Assembly: GCA_023398105.1 (NCBI GenBank)
Contig: JAEWST010000166.1
Span: 1 to 38,769, forward strand
DNA length: 38,769 nt
Direction: 5' to 3'
Source of the DNA: Bacillota bacterium
Lineage (GTDB): Bacteria > Bacillota > Clostridia > Acetivibrionales > DSM-1351
Positions 1-8,114 of this stretch are shown piece after piece. The stretch's first letter is position 1. Every line of letters starts with the position of its first letter. The notes beneath the pieces were generated by a model. That model had not been told where the DNA came from. It made no database searches and saw nothing but the letters and a program-made list of their open reading frames with translations. The position numbers were made by a program, and so were the translations under genes.

Positions 1-895
1 TCCCACGCCCCTCCTGACGCATATACAGAAGTACTCCTTTTCCCTCGTCACTTATCTGCTTTAGGGCTGCATCTAGCTGCTCTCCACAATCGCATCTTTG
101 TGAATGGAAAGCATCACCTGTTAGACATTCAGAATGTACCCTTACCAATATTGGCTCTTTAGAGTTTTCAATATCACCCTTTACTAATGCAACATGATGC
201 TCACCATTAACAATATTTTCGTAGGCTACAATTTTAAACTCTCCGTATTTAGTAGGAAGTTTTGCAACGGCTGCAGCTTTAATTACTTTTTCTTTATTTC
301 TTCTATAGCTAATCAAATCTGCAACTGTAATAATTTTAAGACCATGTTTTTTTGAAAACTCTATCAATTCTGGCTGTCTTGCCATAGTTCCATCGTTATT
401 CATAACTTCACAAATGACACCTGCTGGATACAAACCTGCAAGCCTTGCAAGATCCACTGATGCCTCTGTATGTCCTGAGCGTTTTAATACGCCTCCATCC
501 CTTGCAATCAATGGAAAAATATGTCCTGGTCTGAGAAAGTCACTGCTCACCGCTTTGGGATTTGCCAATTCCTTTATTGTCTTCGCCCTTTCATATGCTG
601 ATATTCCAGTTGTTGATTCTTTATAGTCTACTGTTACAGTAAATGATGTCTTCATAGTTTCAGTATTTATATCAACCATTGGGGTTAGTTCCAAAATACG
701 GGCATGCTCTTCTGTTATAGGTACACATATCAGTCCTTTTCCATAGGTAGCCATGAAGTTCACATGTTCATGAGTCACCTTTTCAGCTGCCATCAAAAGG
801 TCTCCCTCATTTTCTCTGTCTTCGTCATCCAAAACCAGTATCATTTTTCCCTGTCTGATATCTTCTATAGCTTCGTCTATAGTATTAAAATTCAT
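1..895 (-). CDS. ribBA: Bifunctional 3,4-dihydroxy-2-butanone-4-phosphate synthase / GTP cyclohydrolase II, C-terminus off the window
   Basis: The translation from the ATG at 895 opens MNFNTIDEAIEDIRQGKMIL and continues with DDEDRENEGDL, the acidic metal-binding motif of the RibB domain, which makes the four-carbon precursor of riboflavin from ribulose 5-phosphate. From about residue 205 the RibA (GTP cyclohydrolase II) domain follows, with HSECLTGDAFHSQRCDCGEQ, whose cysteines bind the catalytic zinc, and MRQEGRG at the window edge. About 298 codons are present of roughly 400 usual, so about 100 residues lie to the left. It is the third gene of a minus-strand riboflavin operon, 98 bp downstream of ribE, and is probably followed outside the window by ribH. 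A plausible AGGGAGG ribosome binding site precedes the start. Family assignment is firm. Confidence 0.96.
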   Translation of the reverse strand, partial: MNFNTIDEAIEDIRQGKMILVLDDEDRENEGDLLMAAEKVTHEHVNFMATYGKGLICVPITEEHARILELTPMVDINTETMKTSFTVTVDYKESTTGISAYERAKTIKELANPKAVSSDFLRPGHIFPLIARDGGVLKRSGHTEASVDLARLAGLYPAGVICEVMNNDGTMARQPELIEFSKKHGLKIITVADLISYRRNKEKVIKAAAVAKLPTKYGEFKIVAYENIVNGEHHVALVKGDIENSKEPILVRVHSECLTGDAFHSQRCDCGEQLDAALKQISDEGKGVLLYMRQEGRG

Positions 896-993
896 TTACT
901 TCCCTCCATGTTAGCACATATTTGCTGCACTTTTGTGTTTGTTACTTTAACTATAGTAATTTAATATTATTTCATGTTAATATCCATAAATAC

Positions 994-1656
994 TTAAGCA
1001 AATCCATTACTCCTCAGAAAATCAATAGAAATATCTTCATTTGATTTTTGCAAACCAGAATCTTTTATATTCCCTTTAAGAAGCCTTTCCACATATTTTC
1101 CTATTACATCACACTCAACATTTATTTTATCTCCTGCTTTTAGTATCCCAAGAATAGTATTTCCTGCTGTATGCGGTATTAGAGAGACTTTAAAGGAGCT
1201 TTCATCAACGTAAGCAACAGTAAGGCTAGTACCATCAAGTGCTACAGAACCCTTGTAAATAATATACTTCATAACTGACTCTTCAGCTTCAACAGTAATC
1301 CATATTGCGTTATCTTCCTTTACAATGCTTTTAATAGTTCCTGTTCCGTCAATATGACCTGAAACGATGTGTCCTCCTAACCTATCTGACAATTTCAAAG
1401 CTCTTTCCAAATTTACCTTATCATATAAATTAAGTCTGTACAGACTTGTCATTCTCATAGTTTCAGGCATAACGTCAACAGTAAACCCTGAAGAAGCCAG
1501 CTCAACTACTGTAAGACATATTCCATTTACAGCAATGCTGTCTCCTATTTTTACATCTTCGAGAGTTTTTGAGCAATTTATCGAAAGCTTTATGGATAAG
1601 CTTCCCTGTACTATTTTTTTAATACTTCCTATTTCCTCTACTATTCCTGTAAACAT
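994..1656 (-). CDS. ribE: Riboflavin synthase alpha chain
   Basis: A 220-residue protein starting MFTGIVEEIG, the invariant start of riboflavin synthase, which dismutates two molecules of 6,7-dimethyl-8-ribityllumazine to riboflavin. The two tandem lumazine-binding barrels are visible: residues 1-97 with GDSIAVNGICLTV, and 98-195 opening GGHIVSGHIDGTG and repeating the pattern as GSVALDGTSLTV. Length is normal for the family. Its ATG at 1656 overlaps the last base of ribD, so the two are translationally coupled. Expression should follow the FMN riboswitch upstream of ribD. Some species call this gene ribC. Confidence 0.96.
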   Translation of the reverse strand: MFTGIVEEIGSIKKIVQGSLSIKLSINCSKTLEDVKIGDSIAVNGICLTVVELASSGFTVDVMPETMRMTSLYRLNLYDKVNLERALKLSDRLGGHIVSGHIDGTGTIKSIVKEDNAIWITVEAEESVMKYIIYKGSVALDGTSLTVAYVDESSFKVSLIPHTAGNTILGILKAGDKINVECDVIGKYVERLLKGNIKDSGLQKSNEDISIDFLRSNGFA

Positions 1657-2765
1657 TATTCTCCTTTCACATATCCCTCTATTAGAATATCCTCATCAAA
1701 TCTTTGAATACTTATATTTTTTAAATTAATAGCGTCCTTCATTAGGCTTATTCCCTCTCCCTCAATAGAAGTTTTTGCAGCTACTCCTCCAATTATTTTG
1801 GGAGCAATGAAAAACATTACTTTATCAACAATCCCACAATTTAATGCAGCTGCATTTAAGTTACCGCCACCCTCTAAAAGCACACTGTCAATTTCAAGCT
1901 TGTACAATTCTTGCATAAGTCTGTTTAAATCTACACGACCCTTGCTGCTTGGATTATCCAGCTTTAAAATGTGTACGCCCTTGTCTTTGAGCATATTCTC
2001 CTTCTCACAATCAATTAATGATGTTGTAGCAAGTATTACGCCTGATGATGATTCCACATTAATGACTTGACTATCAATAGGTATTATCCCCTTGCTATCA
2101 ACAATAATTCTGATCGGATCCCTTCCTCTCCCATAATTGAGCCTAGCTGTAAGTGCTGGATTGTCAACTATCACTGTATTTATTCCAACCATAATGGCAG
2201 AAACTCTATCACGTATAACGTGCACCTGCTGCCGTGATCTTTCCCCTGAAATCCACTTTGAATCACCACTGATCGAAGCTATTTTTCCATCTAGTGTCAT
2301 GGCAGTTTTCATAATTACAAAAGGCATTTTATTACTAATATATTTTATGAATATCTCATTTAGTACTCTAGCCTCTTTTTCAAGAATACCCTCTATTACT
2401 TCAATCCCAGCATCCCTTAACATCTTTATTCCTCTACCAGAAACTAATGGATTAGGGTCTTGCATTGCAACAACTACTTTTTTTATTCCAGCTTCTATAA
2501 TTCTCAGAGCACAAGGAGGTGTTTTTCCATAGTGTGAGCATGGCTCCAGATTAACGTAGAGAGTACTCCCGCTTACCTCCTGCTTGCAATTATTTAATGC
2601 ATCCACCTCTGCATGAGAGCCACCCAGTACTTGATGATAACCCTCTGCAATAACTTCCCCATCCCTGACAATTACTGCACCAACTAAAGGATTGGGATTA
2701 GTTCTCCCCCAGCCTCCCTTTGCAAGTTGCAGTACTCTTTTCATATAGACTTCATGCCTGTTCAT
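1656..2765 (-). CDS. ribD: Bifunctional diaminohydroxyphosphoribosylaminopyrimidine deaminase / 5-amino-6-(5-phosphoribosylamino)uracil reductase
   Basis: First gene of the riboflavin operon, carrying out the deamination and side-chain reduction steps after GTP cyclohydrolase II. The N-terminal deaminase domain (about residues 1-145) shows the zinc motif HAEVDAL followed by PCSHYGKTPPC. The C-terminal reductase domain shows the NADPH-binding stretch MTLDGKIA and later LLEGGGNLN. I place the start at the ATG at 2765 (MNRHEVYMKRV), which has a GGGAGG ribosome binding site 6 nt upstream. A longer in-frame reading from a GTG at 2792 is unlikely, because that codon abuts the U-tract of the riboswitch terminator and has no ribosome binding site. 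With this start the protein is 369 residues, normal for RibD. Confidence 0.95.
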   Translation of the reverse strand: MNRHEVYMKRVLQLAKGGWGRTNPNPLVGAVIVRDGEVIAEGYHQVLGGSHAEVDALNNCKQEVSGSTLYVNLEPCSHYGKTPPCALRIIEAGIKKVVVAMQDPNPLVSGRGIKMLRDAGIEVIEGILEKEARVLNEIFIKYISNKMPFVIMKTAMTLDGKIASISGDSKWISGERSRQQVHVIRDRVSAIMVGINTVIVDNPALTARLNYGRGRDPIRIIVDSKGIIPIDSQVINVESSSGVILATTSLIDCEKENMLKDKGVHILKLDNPSSKGRVDLNRLMQELYKLEIDSVLLEGGGNLNAAALNCGIVDKVMFFIAPKIIGGVAAKTSIEGEGISLMKDAINLKNISIQRFDEDILIEGYVKGE

Positions 2766-2792
2766 ATTAACCTCCCATGCTCCATTTAGCAC

Positions 2793-2823
2793 AAAAAAAC
2801 CCCAAAGTAAAAAACTTCAGGGC
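2793..2823 (-). terminator. Intrinsic terminator of the FMN riboswitch
   Basis: On the minus strand CCCTGAAGT, a six-T loop and ACTTTGGGG form a nine-pair stem with two G-U pairs, followed directly by seven U residues. It lies between the aptamer and ribD, so ligand-dependent formation of this hairpin would switch off the whole operon. Confidence 0.85.
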
Positions 2824-2858
2824 TGGGCAAACAATAGAAATAATATAAACACACAAAA

Positions 2859-2966
2859 TTCTTCTCTCATCCAGACTATACTGTCGGCTCTAGAATCTAA
2901 CTAGATCAACCATTATGGCTCGCGGGCTTTACCGCCGATAAGGAATTTCACCTCTCCCTGAAGAAT
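2859..2966 (-). promoter_or_regulatory. FMN riboswitch (RFN element)
   Basis: Read on the minus strand the segment begins CAGGGAGAGGTGAAATTCC, continues through the conserved CGGCGGTAAAGCCCGCGAGC, and ends with GCCGACAGT and TCTGGATGAGAGAAGAA. These are the conserved blocks of the RFN aptamer in the correct order, with the outer CUUC/GAAG helix closing the junction. The terminator at 2793-2823 is the likely expression platform. FMN binding is known to reduce transcription of rib genes in this class. Confidence 0.96.
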
Positions 2967-3208
2967 ACATATTCAGTTTTTAAAAGTATATTATCAAAAT
3001 ATTATTAAACTCAATTTACCATTTTTGTATTGTATAGTCAAGGAATTTTGAAACACTCTATAATTTTTTATCAGGTACCCTTCTAGGATTGTATCTTGAA
3101 AAATTACGTGTTTACATTTTTATACATGTATGCTAGAATGAATTCAAGTTTGCTGTTTGTCAATTTATCATCATTTATTCCTCGCATTCCTATGAATGGA
3201 GGATTCTA

Positions 3209-4207
3209 ATGTCAAAAACTAAAAAAAACCTATTAGCATTAATACTATGTTTGTTCACCATTTTTTCATTACCTATTCAAAATTTGTATGCAAGTTCACC
3301 CATTTCATTTATAATACTATCTAAATATTCCGCAGTTGTTGATATAAGCAATCAATTTTACATATTAGCACTGGCGTCCAATGGAAAAATACCCTCTTGG
3401 AAGAGTAGCAATTCTAGTATTGCCTCTGTTAATACTTATGGGTTGGTCACTGCAAAAAAATCTGGAACAGTAACTATTACAGCTAAGATTAAAAATGCAG
3501 AAGCAGCTTGTAAGCTTACTGTAAACAAAACAAAAATAACCCTTAGCAAAACAAGCTCATCCATTGAGCGTAATCAAACTCTTAAGCTATCTGCAACCAC
3601 ATCAAACAATTCAAAAGTCATATGGAAATGTAATAAAAAAAGCATTGCAACAATTGATGAAAATGGTACTGTTATTGGTATTAAACCTGGAGAAGCTACA
3701 ATAACAGCCACTGCTGACGGAAATAGCTCCACCTGCAAAATTAAAGTCAAATCTCCTACAATTGTACTAAACAAAACTAATATTAAATTATACCGCTGTC
3801 AGAAATCAAAGCTCTCAGCTACCGTATCTTCTGGCATAAGTCCAGTGTGGAAAACAAACAAAAAAAGCGTTGCTACTGTAGATGGCTTTGGCAATGTAAC
3901 AGCTGTTAAGCATGGAACCGCTACCATTACCGCTACTGTTAACGGTGTATCAAAAAGCTGCAGTGTTATTGTTGAAAAGCCCACTATAGCTTTAAGTTCA
4001 TCAGAACTAAGCTTAAAAGAGGGCACTTCTGCAAAAATAACTGCAAATGTTTCTTCAGGTTTATCTCCTGTATGGTCTTCAAGCAATTCGAAAATTGTAA
4101 AAGTAGATTCAAAAGGAACAATTTCAGCTATAAAAAAAGGAACCGCCTACATATACGCTTCTGAAGATGGGACAAAAACAAAGTGTATTGTTCATGTAAC
4201 TAAATAA
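3209..4207 (+). CDS. Secreted protein of four bacterial Ig-like (BIG_2) domains
   Basis: A 332-residue protein with a Sec signal peptide at residues 1-29 (lysine-rich start, hydrophobic core, cleavage near YASS). The rest is four copies of a 75-residue module at about 30-105, 106-180, 181-255 and 256-331. Each ends in the BIG_2 pattern: W-S/K-S-N, then V/I-D-x-x-G-x-V/I-x-A/G-x-K-x-G-T/E-A-x-I-T-A. There is no catalytic, dockerin, S-layer or sortase signal. Such modules usually mediate adhesion or act as spacers in exported proteins. A GGAGG ribosome binding site 6 nt upstream fixes the start. It stands alone between divergent and convergent neighbours. Exact role unknown. Confidence 0.85.
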   Translation: MSKTKKNLLALILCLFTIFSLPIQNLYASSPISFIILSKYSAVVDISNQFYILALASNGKIPSWKSSNSSIASVNTYGLVTAKKSGTVTITAKIKNAEAACKLTVNKTKITLSKTSSSIERNQTLKLSATTSNNSKVIWKCNKKSIATIDENGTVIGIKPGEATITATADGNSSTCKIKVKSPTIVLNKTNIKLYRCQKSKLSATVSSGISPVWKTNKKSVATVDGFGNVTAVKHGTATITATVNGVSKSCSVIVEKPTIALSSSELSLKEGTSAKITANVSSGLSPVWSSSNSKIVKVDSKGTISAIKKGTAYIYASEDGTKTKCIVHVTK

Positions 4208-4221
4208 TACACTTTTAAAAA

Positions 4222-4321
4222 GTCTGCTTTGCTCAGCTCTTTAGCTCAAATCAAATTTTATTGCTTAAAGCAAAGCTTACGCCTCTTACTCCACTTTATT
4301 AAAGCGGCTCAAAGAGGCGTA
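4222..4321. repeat. Two intergenic inverted repeats
   Basis: TACGCCTCTT at 4278-4287 is perfectly complementary to AAGAGGCGTA at 4312-4321 with a 24-nt loop. Upstream, GCTTTGCT (around 4224) can pair with AGCAAAGC (around 4268-4275). Neither stem is followed by a convincing U-tract, so a terminator role between the two convergent genes is only possible. Confidence 0.4.
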
Positions 4322-4394
4322 TACGGTCAAAAATTATCAAAGCTATTAACTAAATTTATTAATTTATAAGGTTGTGAGGAATAAATACAGCAAA

Positions 4395-5393
4395 CTATAT
4401 TCCGTCTTTCTTCATTTGATTTACAATCCTGCATTGATTTACATAATCTGCATCTGATTTCACTTCACTAGAATAGTTAAGCCCATATGGCCAGAAGTGA
4501 GTGTTATCTCCATGTACCTGATCTGTAGAAACACCTGTAATGCCTTGTAACTCTACATTTGCATTTGCACCATTAAAAATACCGTTCTTAACTAAAGAAA
4601 ACCAGCCTGAGCTTTGACCAACTCCAACTGTATGAGCAATCTCATGCATAGCTGTACATGTAGTCATGTAGCTTCTTGAAGAGCCAAATCTTATTGTTCC
4701 GTTAATACTTGCATCTGCTGTTGAAACTGAAGTATTATAATACACTGTTAAATTCTTTTTTATATTTGTCAAGCTGTTGAAGTATAAAAGTGCAGAGTCC
4801 ATAGCTACCTGAATTTTCGCATATGCATCTAACTGGTCTGCTGTAGGATTGGCTTCACGAACAAGGGTATATGTAATATTTCCTGTTCTGAGACCAACAA
4901 TATACCAGTGTTGGTTTTTGCCCCCATTGTCAGTGTATTGTATAACATTACCACCATTAGCAATAGATGAACCTGACACTTCCAAAAGCTTCTCACTACT
5001 ACGGTTAACTATTTTGTAATAGCCTCCACCTATATCTACAATTTTCCACTGTTGACTCTTCTCATTTTTATCGGGCATTTGAACAACATTACCGTTGTTT
5101 GTAGCCAAATCTAAGACCTTACTGCTATTACGATTAACAATTCTATAATACCCATCACCTGTAGCTACAAATCTCCACTGCTGATTGACTTGAGAAGCAA
5201 GTGCCGATTGGAGAACATTACCGCCATCAGCATTTGTAGCATTTTCCACATCCAAAAGCTTCCCGCTATTACGATTAATTATCTTGTAGTAGACACGTGT
5301 TGAAATACTTTCTGCTGAAACGGTAGTTTGAGGCATAGACAATAACCCTACTAATAAACAGAACGAAACCAGTACACTTATAATCTTTCTCAC
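4395..5393 (-). CDS. Secreted ricin-type beta-trefoil lectin with a C-terminal HExxH metallopeptidase-like domain
   Basis: A 332-residue exported protein. The signal peptide covers residues 1-27 (cleavage near VSA-ES). Residues about 32-167 form a ricin-type beta-trefoil with three repeats of the form YYKIINRNSGKLLDVE, each ending in a Q-x-W signature (QQW near 71 and 115, QHW near 161), which suggests carbohydrate binding. The C-terminal half (about 172-332) carries MHEIAHTVGVG at 249-259, a zinc-binding HExxHxxG motif as in metzincin-like peptidases; H293 or H299 could be the third ligand. The start is GTG at 5393 with an AGGGGGAG ribosome binding site. There is no dockerin, so it is secreted independently of the cellulosome. 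Peptidase activity is inferred from the motif only. Confidence 0.75.
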   Translation of the reverse strand: MRKIISVLVSFCLLVGLLSMPQTTVSAESISTRVYYKIINRNSGKLLDVENATNADGGNVLQSALASQVNQQWRFVATGDGYYRIVNRNSSKVLDLATNNGNVVQMPDKNEKSQQWKIVDIGGGYYKIVNRSSEKLLEVSGSSIANGGNVIQYTDNGGKNQHWYIVGLRTGNITYTLVREANPTADQLDAYAKIQVAMDSALLYFNSLTNIKKNLTVYYNTSVSTADASINGTIRFGSSRSYMTTCTAMHEIAHTVGVGQSSGWFSLVKNGIFNGANANVELQGITGVSTDQVHGDNTHFWPYGLNYSSEVKSDADYVNQCRIVNQMKKDGI

Positions 5394-5750
5394 AAATCTT
5401 CTCCCCCTTCAAATACCTGTATAAATGTTGAAACTGTACATAAGCAAAATAAAATAGTATTATTAACTTAATTATGATTCTCGCATAAATATATTAATCA
5501 GTTCAGTTGCCGAACCATATGTTATAATACAGTACTTAAGCATTTCCAATCATTTGTACATTTAATTACATACAATTTTATTATAACAAAATCGTAGTAA
5601 CTTTTATATGTTTTATTACAAATAATCATTAAATTTTTCAAGAATTGACTAAAATCTTTCATAATATTGTTACCTAACTTAAACTTTATTGAGTAACTTT
5701 GATTTTATTAAATATAATAAATCTTTGAACAAAGGTAAAATATGTATCAA
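5394..5750. other. Intergenic, no gene seen
   Basis: Very AT-rich stretch between the lectin/peptidase gene and the end of the cold-shock gene. It should hold the promoter of the lectin/peptidase gene near 5400-5470, but I could not fix a convincing -35/-10 pair. No ORF with a ribosome binding site was found. Confidence 0.5.
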
Positions 5751-5789
5751 ATTGCCCTTTTGCAAGTCAATATTATCATAAAGGGCAAT
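5751..5789 (-). terminator. Probable terminator of the cold-shock gene
   Basis: ATTGCCCTTT at 5751-5760 pairs perfectly with AAAGGGCAAT at 5780-5789. It lies 15 bp beyond the cold-shock stop codon. The U-tract on the minus strand is weak, so confidence is moderate. Confidence 0.55.
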
Positions 5790-5803
5790 TCTATTTAGCT
5801 TTA

Positions 5804-6013
5804 TTATGTTTTTTGAACATTTACAGCTGATGATCCTTTTTTATCCTTTATTATATCAAATATCACCGATTCACCCTCATGGATATCCTTATCGTTTCCT
5901 TTTTCTTTTACTTGTGAATGATGTAAAAATACATCCTCACCTTCATTTGTAGAAATAAAACCGTAGCCTCTTTCATTATCAAACCACTTAACAACACCTG
6001 TGTACGTAGTCAT
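5804..6013 (-). CDS. Cold-shock domain protein (CspA/CspB family)
   Basis: A 69-residue single cold-shock domain, an OB-fold that binds single-stranded RNA and DNA as an RNA chaperone. The RNP1 motif is KWFDNERGYGFIS (residues 9-21; family consensus KGYGFI) and RNP2 is DVFLHHSQV (28-36). Length is typical for the family. AAGGAG lies 10 nt before the ATG. It is monocistronic, with an inverted repeat downstream. The family is certain; which csp paralogue it is cannot be told from sequence alone. Confidence 0.93.
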   Translation of the reverse strand: MTTYTGVVKWFDNERGYGFISTNEGEDVFLHHSQVKEKGNDKDIHEGESVIFDIIKDKKGSSAVNVQKT

Positions 6014-6075
6014 AAGTCAATTCTCCTTATAGCAAAAATATTTTTACATTATAGTATTTGTTTTGACTATATTTT

Positions 6076-6117
6076 TTATAACGCCTAGATTCAAAAAGAA
6101 ATTTTATTGGTGTATAG
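6076..6117 (+). repeat. Dispersed TTATAACG repeat, copy E (left-end fragment)
   Basis: TTATAACGCCTAGATTCAAA and the following AAAGAAATTTTATTGG-like stretch match the left end of the fuller copies at 11405 and 34111. The match stops after about 42 bp, just before the serS terminator. Confidence 0.6.
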
Positions 6118-6118
6118 C

Positions 6119-6164
6119 CAAAAGACTGTTGCCACAATGTAATATTGTGCAACAGCCTTTTATT
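6119..6164 (-). terminator. Intrinsic terminator downstream of serS
   Basis: On the minus strand AAAAGGCTGTTGCACAAT pairs with ATTGTGGCAACAGTCTTTT through a long stem with one bulge and a short loop, with A and T tracts on both sides. It could therefore act in both directions. It lies about 75 bp after the serS stop. Confidence 0.8.
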
Positions 6165-6239
6165 AAAAACTTTTTTGTAAAGTATTGTTTTTAATATAGT
6201 AATTTCCGTGAAACATAGTAAAAAGATTTTACCAAGGTT

Positions 6240-7517
6240 TTACTTTATCACACTCATACCGCCCATATATGGCTGCAGTGCAGCAGGGATATTAACAGAA
6301 CCGTCAGCGTTCAAGTTGTTTTCTAAGAATGCTATCAACATTCTAGGCGGAGCAACAACTGTATTATTCAATGTATGTGCGTAGTATTTTCCATCCTTGC
6401 CGTCAACACGTATCTTTAAACGCCTTGCCTGTGCATCTCCTAGATTGGAGCAGCTTCCCACTTCAAAGAACTTCTTCTGTCTTGGAGACCAAGCTTCTAC
6501 ATCTATAGATTTAACCTTCAAATCCGCTAAATCGCCTGAGCAACACTCTAAAGTTCTAACTGTAATATCTAATGAACAGAACAAGTCTACTGTATTCTGC
6601 CACATTTTTTCAAACCACATCATACTGTCTTCAGGTTTACATACTACTATCATTTCCTGCTTTTCAAATTGGTGAATTCTATAAACTCCTCTTTCCTCTA
6701 AACCATGAGCTCCTTTTTCTTTTCTGAAGCAAGGAGAGTAGCTTGTCAAGGTCTGTGGCAATGATTCTTCTGTTAAAATAGTATCAATATATTTTCCAAT
6801 CATTGAATGTTCACTGGTGCCAATTAAAAATAAGTCCTCGCCTTCTATTTTATACATCATTGCTTCCATTTCGGCAAAGCTCATAACACCTGTAACAACC
6901 TCGCTGCGAATCATAAAAGGTGGTATGCAGTAGGTGAATCCACGATTAATCATAAAATCTCTTGCATAAGAAATAACTGCAGAATGAAGTCTGGCAATGT
7001 CTCCCATCAAGTAATAAAAACCATTACCGGCAACCTTTCTGGCACTTTCCAAATCAATTCCGCTTAATTTCTCCATTATTTCTGTGTGATATGGTATTTC
7101 AAAATCAGGTATAAACTTCTCTCCATACACCTGAATTTCAACATTCTCGCTATCGTCCTTACCTATTGGAACACTTGGGTCAATTATGTTTGGAATAACC
7201 ATCATAATCTTTTTGACCTTTTCTTCCAGCTCATCTTCCATTACCTGTAATTCAGCTAAGCGGTCTGAGTTTGCAGTAACCTGCTTCTTCATTTCCTCTG
7301 CTTCTTCCTTTTTTCCCTGAGCCATCAAGCCACCTATACTTTTTGAAATCTTATTTCTATTTGCACGTAAGGACTCGGCTTCTACTTTAGTGTTTCTGAG
7401 TTCCACATCTAGTGCTATAACTTCATCCACTAGACTCAGCTTGTTTTCTTGGAACTTATTTCTGATATTTTGTTTAACAATTTCTGGGTTCTCTCTTAAA
7501 AATTTTAAGTCTAACAT
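6240..7517 (-). CDS. serS: Seryl-tRNA synthetase
   Basis: A 425-residue class II aminoacyl-tRNA synthetase that charges tRNA-Ser with serine. It opens MLDLKFLRENPEIVKQNI, the usual SerRS start, followed by the long antiparallel coiled-coil arm (about residues 25-110) that grips the tRNA-Ser variable arm. Motif 2 is visible as CFRKEKGAHGLEERGVYRIH and motif 3 near NNTVVAPPRMLIAFLEN. I chose the ATG at 7517 because AAGGAGG precedes it; a longer in-frame start 27 bp upstream has no ribosome binding site and adds residues foreign to the family. It is controlled by the T-box leader at 7823-8040. Confidence 0.96.
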   Translation of the reverse strand: MLDLKFLRENPEIVKQNIRNKFQENKLSLVDEVIALDVELRNTKVEAESLRANRNKISKSIGGLMAQGKKEEAEEMKKQVTANSDRLAELQVMEDELEEKVKKIMMVIPNIIDPSVPIGKDDSENVEIQVYGEKFIPDFEIPYHTEIMEKLSGIDLESARKVAGNGFYYLMGDIARLHSAVISYARDFMINRGFTYCIPPFMIRSEVVTGVMSFAEMEAMMYKIEGEDLFLIGTSEHSMIGKYIDTILTEESLPQTLTSYSPCFRKEKGAHGLEERGVYRIHQFEKQEMIVVCKPEDSMMWFEKMWQNTVDLFCSLDITVRTLECCSGDLADLKVKSIDVEAWSPRQKKFFEVGSCSNLGDAQARRLKIRVDGKDGKYYAHTLNNTVVAPPRMLIAFLENNLNADGSVNIPAALQPYMGGMSVIK

Positions 7518-7822
7518 ATACTTCCTCCTTATAATATCTTTCATTTACTCGTACTATCTCATTAACTCTCCTATATTTAGATAATAAATGATTCAAATTG
7601 TAAATAGTTTTGTCAAATTTGTTACTTATTACTATTACTTAAGCTTCGCAGTTATATATGCTGCCTAAAGCCGAGTAAAATAAGGTATGGTAGCAATATC
7701 AAATGAAAAGTTAAATATAATTTAATAAGTTAGTTTACTGCACAACAAGCCTTTAGTTAACTTGAGCATGGCTCGACTTCTCATTCTGAAATTGATAATA
7801 TAACTTATTTTTCCCAAAAGTA
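7518..7822 (-). other. Long serS leader between the T-box terminator and the start codon
   Basis: About 300 nt separate the T-box terminator from serS, more than usual for this arrangement. No ORF with a ribosome binding site is visible. A 24-bp piece at 7647-7670 resembles 13330-13353, possibly an old repeat. Confidence 0.45.
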
Positions 7823-7862
7823 TAAAAAACCTCCCATCCCATAAATAAATGAGACGGAAGGT
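7823..7862 (-). terminator. T-box terminator hairpin
   Basis: On the minus strand ACCTTCCGTCTCA pairs, with a few G-U pairs, with TGGGATGGGAGGT, followed by six U residues. It overlaps the antiterminator sequence, as expected for a T-box switch. Confidence 0.9.
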
Positions 7863-8040
7863 ATCCGCGTTGCCACTCAAATTGCTGATTATTAATAATA
7901 ACCAACCTCTTAAAAGTAGGATAAAGGGTACTAGCCTTTCGATTCATCACCGACAGCTCAAAAGTGGATTGATTTAACCTTTCACCGATTCTCAGCAACC
8001 ATCGGCTCTCTTAAGAAATCAATTAAATCTTGGCTTTTTC
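7823..8040 (-). promoter_or_regulatory. T-box leader of serS, probable UCC (Ser) specifier
   Basis: The minus strand shows the T-box hallmarks in order. AGAGAGCCGATGGTTGCTGA is the stem I AG-bulge region. The specifier side AATCCACTTTTGAGC follows, and then the T-box proper GAGTGGCAACGCGG just before the terminator. The codon UCC at 7968-7966, followed by A, sits where the specifier is expected and encodes serine, matching the downstream gene. Uncharged tRNA-Ser would pair at both sites, stabilise the antiterminator and allow serS transcription. A short reading frame overlapping this leader is spurious. Confidence 0.93.
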
Positions 8041-8073
8041 TTCGCTGTTTTTTAATATTAAATAGTATTAATA

Positions 8074-8102
8074 ATTATATCTATATATTCTGTATTTTTC
8101 AA
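8074..8102 (-). promoter_or_regulatory. Sigma-A promoter of the serS T-box transcript
   Basis: Minus-strand TTGAAA (8102-8097), a 17-nt spacer and TATAAT (8079-8074). Transcription would start near 8066, about 30 nt ahead of T-box stem I. Confidence 0.8.
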
Positions 8103-8114
8103 GTGAAATATTAA

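Noticed and set aside
414..964. Plus-strand frames opposite the riboflavin genes
   Set aside because: They are antisense to ribBA, whose protein sequence is clearly conserved, and they have no ribosome binding sites.
7647..7670. Short repeat shared with 13330-13353
   Set aside because: About 20 of 24 bases match, but only AT-rich sequence with no defined ends; it may be chance.
7753..7998. Minus-strand open frame of 81 codons
   Set aside because: It lies wholly within the serS T-box, whose conserved sequence blocks explain the region.
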